Source: Bacillota bacterium (lineage in GTDB: Bacteria; Bacillota; Desulfotomaculia; Desulfotomaculales; Desulfallaceae). From it: a DNA stretch of 6,447 bases. The stretch's first letter is position 1; the number at the start of each line of letters is the position of its first letter. Under the pieces are notes generated by a model that saw nothing but the letters and a program-made list of their open reading frames with translations, made no database searches and was not told the origin of the DNA. This document shows positions 1 through 5,658 of this stretch, piece by piece. The position numbers and the translations under genes are program-made. The DNA lies in NCBI GenBank assembly GCA_009781965.1, contig WQUS01000105.1, forward strand, positions 1 through 6,447, in the 5' to 3' direction.

Positions 1-399
1 ATCAACTCCGGCGGTAAAACCTGGTCCCAGCCCTATGACCACAGGCGCTTCATCAATAGCGGTGCCCAAGTTGGTTTTAGCCAGTACGGCGTCAATGACG
101 GCGGCCGGTTTTAAGGCGCTAACCAGAGTCCAATCTTGGTCCACTGCCACCGCGATATGGCCTTTAGCCAGCACCGCTCTGATTTGCTCCGGGCCGGCGG
201 CCAATTCAGCCGTCACCCCCTCCACCGTACAGGTTCCTTGGTAGATGGCCTCGGCAAAGGATACCGGGCGGCGAATCACGGTGGGCTGCCCGATGTCCAG
301 CATGACCACGGCATAGCCGCACCGGGCCAGCCGGTGGGCAGTACCGCTGGCCAGATCCCCGGCGCCCTTAATCAATACCAGATTACTGTTCAAGATCAT
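1..399 (-). CDS. yqeB: YqeB, selenium-dependent molybdenum hydroxylase maturation protein (3' part cut by window edge)
   Basis: The first 133 codons are present; the C-terminus lies beyond base 1. The family (EF2563/YqeB) co-occurs with selenium-dependent molybdenum hydroxylases and is thought to help provide or insert the labile selenium at the Mo site; its biochemical reaction is not established. The N-terminus has a Rossmann-like nucleotide-binding start, VLIKGAGDLASGTAHRL (residues 8-24), followed by a beta strand ending in MLD (33-35). Further family-like blocks are QPTVIRRPVSFAEAIYQG (38-55), AKTNLGTAID (107-116) and VVIGLGPGFTAG (120-131). The ATG at 399 is preceded by AGGGAG about 4 nt upstream and sits inside the end of the MocA-like gene (17-nt overlap), suggesting coupled translation. 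It is the last visible gene of the operon. The family call is strong; the biochemical role is inferred from family context. Confidence 0.88.
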   Translation of the reverse strand, partial: MILNSNLVLIKGAGDLASGTAHRLARCGYAVVMLDIGQPTVIRRPVSFAEAIYQGTCTVEGVTAELAAGPEQIRAVLAKGHIAVAVDQDWTLVSALKPAAVIDAVLAKTNLGTAIDEAPVVIGLGPGFTAGVD

Positions 400-1006
400 T
401 CGCTCCCTGTGCCAGCACTTCCTGGGCCAAGCCGGTCAGACGGCGGTAATCTTCCCAGGTGTCAATATCAAAAAGTATTCCCGGATCGTCAACCTCAACC
501 CGGGCTACCTGCCGCCGGCAGCGTTCTATAATTTGCCGGGCGCCCGTGTCGCCGCTGAGCGCGAGCAGAGCGGGGAACATTTTTTGATCAAATAATACCG
601 GGTTGCCCCTTTGGCCTTGGTAAAAGGGCGCCGTAATGTATTTGCCGCTTAAACGATAACTGGCGATCATTTGATCAATAGTGGCGGTTTGCAGCAACGG
701 TTGATCGCCCAGGGCAAAAAGCGCCGCTGTGGCCGTATGCCCCAGTCCGGTTAACCCGGCCTTGATGGAGGTGCTTTGACCCTGGGCATAATCAGGGTTA
801 TAGACGAAAGAAACAGGAAAATGCCTGAGCTTTTCCCTGATCTCCTCCGCCCGGTGTCCGAGCACAACCACTGTCCGATCCACCCGGGAAGTAATTAGTG
901 TTTGCACCACGGCCGCCAGCAGAATCGCATTCCGGTAAGGCAGCAGCTGTTTAGGCGTGCCCAGGCGGGTTGAAGTGCCCCCGGCTAATACCACCGCGCC
1001 AATCAA
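383..1006 (-). CDS. mocA: MocA-like molybdopterin nucleotidyltransferase (probably Mo-cofactor cytidylyltransferase)
   Basis: A 207-residue NTP-transferase of the MobA/MocA type, the usual size for the family. It would transfer CMP (or another nucleotide) from an NTP to Mo-molybdopterin in the cytosol, giving the dinucleotide cofactor used by the hydroxylase. Visible motifs are the NTP-binding loop LAGGTSTRLGTPKQLLP (7-23), GQSTSIKAGL (76-85), metal-binding LGDQPLL (99-105, Asp101), RGNPVLF (133-139), GDTGAR (152-157) and DIDTWEDY (180-187). The start is a TTG at 1006: its bases overlap the yqeC stop codon as TTGA, and GGAGGT at 1016-1021 sits 9 nt upstream. The reading frame continues open to 1312, but that part is the shadow of yqeC and has no family similarity. 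Oddity: the loop reads LAGG, the form typical of GTP-using MobA, rather than LAAG typical of MocA, although PKQLLP and the gene context favour MocA. Confidence 0.87.
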   Translation of the reverse strand: MIGAVVLAGGTSTRLGTPKQLLPYRNAILLAAVVQTLITSRVDRTVVVLGHRAEEIREKLRHFPVSFVYNPDYAQGQSTSIKAGLTGLGHTATAALFALGDQPLLQTATIDQMIASYRLSGKYITAPFYQGQRGNPVLFDQKMFPALLALSGDTGARQIIERCRRQVARVEVDDPGILFDIDTWEDYRRLTGLAQEVLAQGANDLEQ

Positions 1007-1764
1007 AATTCCACTACCTCCGCTACCGGCGCCCTTTCCCTGGCCGCGCCAATGATTACTCTCCGGGCTCCCCCCCGGCCCAGCGCCGCCGCGATCTCCC
1101 TGGCCCGGCTCAGTTCCTCCGACCGGTGGACTTTGTTGATGAACGGCGTCCAGCGCATCTCCCCGGGGATGTGGCGGCGGTAGCCGGCGGGATGCAGCAG
1201 TACCGCCGCCACCATTGTTGGGGACACCAACTCTCCTGCCGCGGCGCCGGTTAACCGGGCGACTATTTCCGGCCGGTGGACATGGTCCTGGTCCAGCGGC
1301 TGATCCAGGCAATCCACCCCCACCACCGGAATGAGCAGGGTGGTTAAGTCCGGGAGCACCGGCTCGCCGTCCCGGGGCGCCTTAAATGGCTTCCGGTTTG
1401 CCCCGTCTGCTTCAACCACCACTAGATCGGCGCCGGCCTCCAGCAGCAAACCGGTTATATCTTGAGGCACGCCGATAATCTTCCGCTCCGGCGTGAGACC
1501 CAGACCGGCTACGGCTACCGGACAGGTTTTTAAGCTGTTCCGCACGGCGGAAGCAAGGGCCCGAGGGTCAGGCTCAAGCAGCACAGCCAGCCGGGGCGCG
1601 GGCGACGGCGCGAAGATCCGGGTAGTGGTCGTTAAAACAACCTTGTAGCCTAAATCAGCGGCTTCATAGCCCATGGCGAACATGGCGGTGGTTTTGCCCC
1701 CGCCCCCCGCCAAAGCGACCACTTCGCCCGGTTGCACCGCAAAAGCCTCAAGCAGGGCGCCCAT
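1003..1764 (-). CDS. yqeC: YqeC, selenium-dependent hydroxylase accessory protein (P-loop)
   Basis: A 253-residue cytosolic P-loop protein of the YqeC family, a marker of selenium-dependent molybdenum hydroxylase systems. The family is inferred to take part in maturation of the Se-containing Mo site; the exact reaction is unknown. Visible are a glycine-rich Walker A, LAGGGGKTTAMF (18-29, Lys24), TTTTRIF (45-51), VVVEADGANRKPFKAP (115-130) with a Walker-B-like acidic pair, a histidine/arginine block DHVHRPE (160-166), PTMVAAVLLHPAGYRRHIP (182-200), and FINK (208-211), resembling the NKxD base-recognition motif of GTPases but lacking the final Asp. The ATG at 1764 follows the large-subunit stop by 20 nt, with AGGGG about 8 nt upstream. 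Its stop overlaps the start of the MocA-like gene. The length is normal for the family. Confidence 0.9.
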   Translation of the reverse strand: MGALLEAFAVQPGEVVALAGGGGKTTAMFAMGYEAADLGYKVVLTTTTRIFAPSPAPRLAVLLEPDPRALASAVRNSLKTCPVAVAGLGLTPERKIIGVPQDITGLLLEAGADLVVVEADGANRKPFKAPRDGEPVLPDLTTLLIPVVGVDCLDQPLDQDHVHRPEIVARLTGAAAGELVSPTMVAAVLLHPAGYRRHIPGEMRWTPFINKVHRSEELSRAREIAAALGRGGARRVIIGAARERAPVAEVVEF

Positions 1765-1784
1765 ATCCTATGCCCCTTTTTAAT

Positions 1785-4082
1785 TTACTTAGCTTCGCTC
1801 TCTCTTTTTTCCTTTAGCGCCCGCCATACCTTTTCGTAGCTTAACGGCAGACTGTTCACCCGGATGCCCATGGCATCGTAAATGGCGTTGGCATAGCAGC
1901 CCATAGTAGGAATGGTGGCGCCTTCGCCAACCTCCTTAACTCCCCAGGGCCCGGCCGGCTCGTAACTTTCCACCAACTCGGAGGTGATCTTGGGCATATC
2001 CATGGCCGTGGGCAGCCGGTACTCGCCTAAGTTGGGATTAAGAATTCTCCCTTGATCATCGAAAAGAACCTGTTCCCAAATCGACTCGCCCATGCCCATG
2101 AACAACGCCCCGTGCACCTGGGCGTGCAACAGGCTGGGGTTAATTACCTGGCCGCAGTCGTGGATGTCCCATACTTCCTTGACATCAATTTCGCCGGTTT
2201 CTTCGTCAATTTCCACTTCACTGATTTGGGCGGCGAAACTGTAGGCCGGCGAAGTGCCGACTGCCGCGCCTTTAAAGGTGCCGCCAAGTTTGGGCGGAGC
2301 GTAAGATCCTTTGCCGACCAGTGGTCCCTGGCGAACGAAAAATTCCCTGGCTACTTCGCCGAAAGGCTTTGTTTTTTCAGGATCGGAAAGAGAGAAAACG
2401 ATGCTGTCCCGGCAATCCAAATCTCCGGGCGCCACTTCCATCATCTGGGCAGCCATTTCCAGCAGCTGCTTTTTCACCTCTTCACCGGCCTGCTTCACCG
2501 CGGAGCCGGACATCAGCGTCTGGCGGCTGGCGTAAGCGCCAAAGTCGTGAGGGGTGGTTTCGGTGTCGGCGGAAACAATTTTCATGTTTTCATATTTAAA
2601 ACCCATTGCTTCGGCGGCCATTTGGCACAACACCGTATCGGAGCCCTGACCGATATCCGTGGCCATGGTGTATAAGGTCGCCGCGGTGCCGTCCTCATGG
2701 ACTTTGATAATGGCGGAGGCATGGGGCAAATTAGTGCGGTAAATAGGATAACCGGCGCCGCTGACAAAACTGCCTACGCCGATGCCAATGCCTCTGCCCT
2801 TGCCCATTTGGCCTTTTTTCTCGGCCCAGCCCGATACCTCTTTGGCTTTTTCAATGCATTCCGTCAGTTCGCAGGAATTGACCGCAAAGTCGTTGGGCGT
2901 AACAGTGTTGGGTTGGCGGGCGTTGACCAGGCGCAGCTGGATGGGGTCCATGCCCAAATCAGTGGCCACATTGTCCAAGTGGCACTCAAAGGCGTACCTG
3001 GGCTGAGGCGCGCCGTGTCCCCGCTGAGCGCCGCAGGCCGGCAGATTGGTATAGGCCCGGATCATGTCAAATTTGAAGTTGTCAAATTCATAGGTGAGGG
3101 GCAACATGGCGCCGGCGTAATAGGCGGTGGCGATGCCTAAACTGGTATAGGCGCCGCCGTCCATCATGAAATTGGCGTACACGCCCAGCAGCTTGCCGTT
3201 TTTATCCACCCCGGTGGTAATTTCCATGATTTGCTTATGGCGTCCCCGGTTGTGGGCGAACATTTCGTGCCGGTCATAAAACATCTTCACCGGCCGGCCG
3301 GTAAGCTTGGAAAGAGCCGCCCCGGCAAATTCCAGCCCGGTGGGCTCCAGTTTGCCGCCGAACCCGCCGCCGACAAAGGTTTTAATTACCCGCACGTCAC
3401 CCATGGGCAAACCGAACTCCCGGGCAATATAGTACTGGAAATAGTGGGGCGACTGGGTGCTGGAGTAAACGGTCAGTTTATTGCCTTCCCAAATGGAGAT
3501 GGCCGAATGGGGCTCAATGGGACACTGGTAAGTCCGGTTCCCTTCAAAACGGTCGGTGCGGACGTGGTAAGCCTCTTTAAAAGCCTTTTCCACATCGCCG
3601 AAATTCTGGTGGATTTCCGTGTTAATATTCCGGGGATATTCGTCGTGAATTTGCGGCGCGCCCTCTTTGATGGCTTCCTCAGGATCGAAAACCGCCGGCA
3701 GCACTTCGTAATCCACTTTGATCAGTTTGAGGGCCTTATAGACCGTTTCCTCGTCCAGAGCGGCCACAGCGGCCACCTTGTCCCCCACAAAACGGACCTT
3801 GTCGCTGCAGAAAATACTTTCATCCCAGCGGGCCGGGCTGATCCCGTATTTCAGCGTGGGCACATCTTTGTGGGTGATGATTGCTTTTACGCCGGGCAGT
3901 TTTTCCGCTTCGGCAGTGTCAATATTAAGTATTTTGGCATGGGCGTAGGGGCTGGTTAATATTTTGCCCACCAGCATATTGGGAAATTTGAGATCGCCGG
4001 TATATTTTGCCTGGCCGGTCACTTTCACGCGACCGTCTATTTTAGGTACACTTTTGCCAATTACAGCATACTTTTCGGCCAC
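1785..4082 (-). CDS. Xanthine dehydrogenase-family molybdenum hydroxylase, molybdopterin-binding large subunit
   Basis: A 765-residue catalytic subunit that would bind Mo-molybdopterin dinucleotide and hydroxylate (or reduce) an N-heterocyclic, aldehyde or aromatic substrate, passing electrons to the [2Fe-2S] subunit. The N-terminal domain (about 1-135) has the aldehyde-oxidase a/b-hammerhead pattern (GRVKVTGQAKYTGD 17-30, SPYAHAKI 44-51). The Mo-binding region follows: STQ (208-210, Gln equivalent to the Mo-near Gln of XDH), VGGGFGGK (237-244), GAQRGHGAPQ (351-360, with Arg354 where XDH has its substrate Arg), DIGQGSDT (476-483), GAYASRQTLMSGSAV (515-529), CGQVINPSLLHAQVHG (643-658) and KEVGEG (716-721), whose Glu720 is the expected catalytic base. 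Position 245 is Leu where xanthine dehydrogenases have a substrate-binding Glu. The start is GTG at 4082 with AGGAGG 10 nt upstream. There is no in-frame TGA, so no selenocysteine. The overall pattern recalls 4-hydroxybenzoyl-CoA reductase alpha, but the substrate is unassigned. Confidence 0.94.
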   Translation of the reverse strand: MAEKYAVIGKSVPKIDGRVKVTGQAKYTGDLKFPNMLVGKILTSPYAHAKILNIDTAEAEKLPGVKAIITHKDVPTLKYGISPARWDESIFCSDKVRFVGDKVAAVAALDEETVYKALKLIKVDYEVLPAVFDPEEAIKEGAPQIHDEYPRNINTEIHQNFGDVEKAFKEAYHVRTDRFEGNRTYQCPIEPHSAISIWEGNKLTVYSSTQSPHYFQYYIAREFGLPMGDVRVIKTFVGGGFGGKLEPTGLEFAGAALSKLTGRPVKMFYDRHEMFAHNRGRHKQIMEITTGVDKNGKLLGVYANFMMDGGAYTSLGIATAYYAGAMLPLTYEFDNFKFDMIRAYTNLPACGAQRGHGAPQPRYAFECHLDNVATDLGMDPIQLRLVNARQPNTVTPNDFAVNSCELTECIEKAKEVSGWAEKKGQMGKGRGIGIGVGSFVSGAGYPIYRTNLPHASAIIKVHEDGTAATLYTMATDIGQGSDTVLCQMAAEAMGFKYENMKIVSADTETTPHDFGAYASRQTLMSGSAVKQAGEEVKKQLLEMAAQMMEVAPGDLDCRDSIVFSLSDPEKTKPFGEVAREFFVRQGPLVGKGSYAPPKLGGTFKGAAVGTSPAYSFAAQISEVEIDEETGEIDVKEVWDIHDCGQVINPSLLHAQVHGALFMGMGESIWEQVLFDDQGRILNPNLGEYRLPTAMDMPKITSELVESYEPAGPWGVKEVGEGATIPTMGCYANAIYDAMGIRVNSLPLSYEKVWRALKEKRESEAK

Positions 4083-4114
4083 AGTGCTTATTCCTCCTAA
4101 TGATTAGTTTAGTT

Positions 4115-4606
4115 TTATTCGTTGGCGGCAGCCAGAATAGCCTTGACGATATTGACATAACCTGTGCAGCGGCACAGGTTGCCCGCTATGGCCTCCCGTA
4201 CTTCCGGCTCCGTAGGGTGCGGGTTTTTGGTCAGTAACGCCTTGGCGGACATAATCATGCCCGGCGTGCAGTAGCCGCATTGCACGGCGGCGTGATCCAC
4301 AAAAGACTCCTGGAGTTTGTCCAGATTCTCATTGGTAGCCAAACCTTCGATAGTGGTAATTTCATGACCGTCCGCTTCCACCGCCAGAACAACGCAGGAA
4401 TTGACAGGCTTGCCGTCCATTAAAACAGTGCAGGAACCGCAGTCTCCCAGCTCGCAGCCTTTTTTGGTGCCGGTTAAATCCAGCTCGTCCCTGATGAAAT
4501 TGACCATCAGCGTGTTGGCTTTGACAACCCTGGTGTATTCGTCGCCGTTGATCTTGATCGTGACCAGATATCTGGTAATCCCGTTATTGTCAACTAATGC
4601 TTGCAT
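4115..4606 (-). CDS. Molybdenum hydroxylase [2Fe-2S] iron-sulfur small subunit
   Basis: A 163-residue electron-transfer subunit carrying both clusters of the family. The N-terminal plant-ferredoxin-like domain holds Cys51, Cys56, Cys59 and Cys71 (GCELGDCGSCTV at 50-61). The C-terminal helical domain holds Cys110, Cys113, Cys145 and Cys147 (QCGYCTPGMIM 109-119; NLCRCTGY 143-150). All eight ligands are present and the length is typical of CoxS/XdhC-type subunits. It would relay electrons from the Mo site to the FAD subunit. I chose the ATG at 4606: it lies 34 nt after the FAD-subunit stop and has a G-rich site (GGGGGG, 4619-4624) upstream, though the 12-nt spacing is long. The frame stays open to 4678, but an upstream start would overlap the preceding gene and add residues not seen in the family. 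The next gene starts 32 nt after its stop. Confidence 0.95.
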   Translation of the reverse strand: MQALVDNNGITRYLVTIKINGDEYTRVVKANTLMVNFIRDELDLTGTKKGCELGDCGSCTVLMDGKPVNSCVVLAVEADGHEITTIEGLATNENLDKLQESFVDHAAVQCGYCTPGMIMSAKALLTKNPHPTEPEVREAIAGNLCRCTGYVNIVKAILAAANE

Positions 4607-4640
4607 TTTATTTACCGTCCCCCCTTTATTCAGATCCTTA

Positions 4641-5510
4641 TTATACATGTCCTTCGTCAATGGCTTTACGCAAAGCACGTTTGGTAAAAACCCGCACCAT
4701 GTCCCGGCGATACTCTGCGGAACCGCGCATGTCGGAAATGGGTTTACATTCCTTAGCCGCGCAAACCCCCACGGCTTCCAGTAAATCGTCGCTGACTGTT
4801 TGACCGGTTATCGCGGCCTCGGCTTGGGTGGCCCGCATCGGTACCGGAGCCACGGCGCCCAGAGCAATCCTGGCCTTTTTACAGACATTGCCGTCCATTT
4901 CCACCGCCACCGCTACGCCAACCACCGCCAGGGCGCCGGAACGGCGCAGTCCGAACTTAATATAAGTGCTGCCGGTAAAAGAGCCGTCGGGAATGATGAT
5001 TTGGGTGATGATCTCGTCCGGGGCGATTTTAGTTTTCCCGGGACCGGTAAAGAAGTCTTCCAAAGCCATCTCCCGTTCGCCATTGGCGCCGGCCAGTGTG
5101 ATCGAAGCCCCCAAAGCGATCAAAATGGGCGGCAGATCCGCCGACGGCACCGCGTTGGCGATATTGCCGCCGATAGTGCCCACATTTCTGATTTGGTTGT
5201 TGGCCATATGATGAGCGGCCTCACAGACGGAAAGATATTTGTCCTGCAGCAGCTTGGCGTTGCAAATGGCATTATGGGTCACCCGGGCGCCGATGACCAC
5301 GCCTTTTCCGGCTACGTATTCAATGCCGGATAATTGTTCTAGCTGCTTCAGCGAGATAAGTATTTGCGGGGCGACAAGACCGTGTTTCATTTTGTTTAAC
5401 AGGTCGGTGCCCCCCGCAAGCACTTGCGCCGCCGGGCCGCTTTTAGCCAGCAAAGCGCATGCTTCCTGTATGCTGGCCGGCATGTGGTATTCAAAATCAG
5501 GCAAGTACAT
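4641..5510 (-). CDS. Molybdenum hydroxylase FAD-binding medium subunit
   Basis: A 289-residue subunit of the CoxM/XdhB type that would bind FAD and hand electrons to the final acceptor. The start MYLPDFEYHMP is typical of the family. The two FAD-pyrophosphate loops are visible: LAGGTDLL (31-38) and NVGTIGGNIANAVPSAD (109-125). FFTGPGKT (153-160) and the C-terminal DMRGSAEYRR (260-269) are also family hallmarks. The four-cysteine 4Fe-4S insertion of 4-hydroxybenzoyl-CoA reductase beta is absent: its few cysteines are scattered and the length is that of the uninserted form. The ATG at 5510 is chosen over the open frame reaching 5708, because that extension would cross the promoter and lacks homology. 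AAGGAGG at 5523-5529 is the ribosome site, with a longish 12-nt spacer. This is the first gene of the operon. Confidence 0.94.
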   Translation of the reverse strand: MYLPDFEYHMPASIQEACALLAKSGPAAQVLAGGTDLLNKMKHGLVAPQILISLKQLEQLSGIEYVAGKGVVIGARVTHNAICNAKLLQDKYLSVCEAAHHMANNQIRNVGTIGGNIANAVPSADLPPILIALGASITLAGANGEREMALEDFFTGPGKTKIAPDEIITQIIIPDGSFTGSTYIKFGLRRSGALAVVGVAVAVEMDGNVCKKARIALGAVAPVPMRATQAEAAITGQTVSDDLLEAVGVCAAKECKPISDMRGSAEYRRDMVRVFTKRALRKAIDEGHV

Positions 5511-5522
5511 GGTTTTACAAAT

Positions 5523-5529
5523 CCTCCTT
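5523..5529 (-). promoter_or_regulatory. Shine-Dalgarno site of FAD subunit
   Basis: AAGGAGG on the minus strand is a full-strength ribosome site. The spacer to the ATG at 5510 is 12 nt, longer than the usual 5-9. No other ATG, GTG or TTG in this frame lies closer, so the site still supports the 5510 start. Confidence 0.7.
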
Positions 5530-5545
5530 GGCATGGTATTATTTG

Positions 5546-5570
5546 AACTGGATAGTTTTGAACGCTGTTC
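5546..5570. promoter_or_regulatory. Two small tandem dyads in the intergenic region (possible operator)
   Basis: Two short inverted repeats lie side by side: AACT-N4-AGTT at 5546-5557 and GAAC-N3-GTTC at 5560-5570. Overlapping them, the direct repeat TTTGAAC occurs at 5542-5548 and 5557-5563, spaced 15 nt, about one and a half helical turns. In the hydroxylase transcript they fall at roughly +18 to +43, where a bound repressor could act. The arms are only 4 nt, so chance occurrence is quite possible and no known regulator box is matched. Confidence 0.3.
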
Positions 5571-5594
5571 TCTATTGTGTACGCATATACTTAT

Positions 5595-5623
5595 ATTATG
5601 AATTATCTGAAAGAGCTTGTCAA
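5595..5623 (-). promoter_or_regulatory. Sigma-A type promoter for the hydroxylase operon
   Basis: On the minus strand a perfect -35 box TTGACA (5623 to 5618) is followed by a 17-nt spacer (5617 to 5601) and a -10 box CATAAT (5600 to 5595), which matches TATAAT at five of six positions. Transcription would start near 5588, leaving a leader of about 78 nt before the FAD-subunit ATG. Position, orientation and spacing all fit the six-gene operon. This is seen directly as a sequence match; activity is inferred. Confidence 0.72.
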
Positions 5624-5644
5624 TAAACAAATTGCTTAGTAAGC

Positions 5645-5652
5645 GAGGAGGG
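5645..5652 (+). promoter_or_regulatory. Shine-Dalgarno site deciding the TTG start of the MoxR-type ATPase
   Basis: GAGGAGGG is followed by TTTAAA (6 nt) and then TTG at 5659. This strong, well-spaced site selects the TTG as start; the first in-frame ATG (residue 36) would cut into the conserved region before the Walker A motif. Confidence 0.8.
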
Positions 5653-5658
5653 TTTAAA

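Noticed and set aside
1007..1312. Possible N-terminal extension of the MocA-like protein
   Set aside because: The extension is low-complexity Gly/Pro/Arg sequence overlapping yqeC. The family's NTP-binding loop normally starts within the first ten residues, as it does with the TTG at 1006.
1765..1784. Terminator between enzyme genes and maturation genes
   Set aside because: The 20-nt gap holds a ribosome site and no inverted repeat followed by a T-run, so readthrough is expected.
2052..2675. Open plus-strand frame of 207 codons
   Set aside because: Lies wholly antisense to the conserved large-subunit gene, shows no recognisable domain, and reflects the GC-rich codon pattern of the true strand.
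3231..3959. Open plus-strand frame of 242 codons
   Set aside because: Antisense to the N-terminal third of the large subunit, with no known motif and no convincing ribosome site; a shadow frame.
1785..4082. CO dehydrogenase large subunit (CoxL) or a selenocysteine enzyme
   Set aside because: The CoxL active-site loop with its Cu-binding cysteine (AYxCSFR type) is not present, and there is no in-frame TGA in any of the three subunits.
5560..5570. GAAC-N3-GTTC as a LexA (SOS) box
   Set aside because: The Gram-positive LexA box needs GAAC-N4-GTTC with flanking C and G; the spacing here is 3 and the flanks do not fit.
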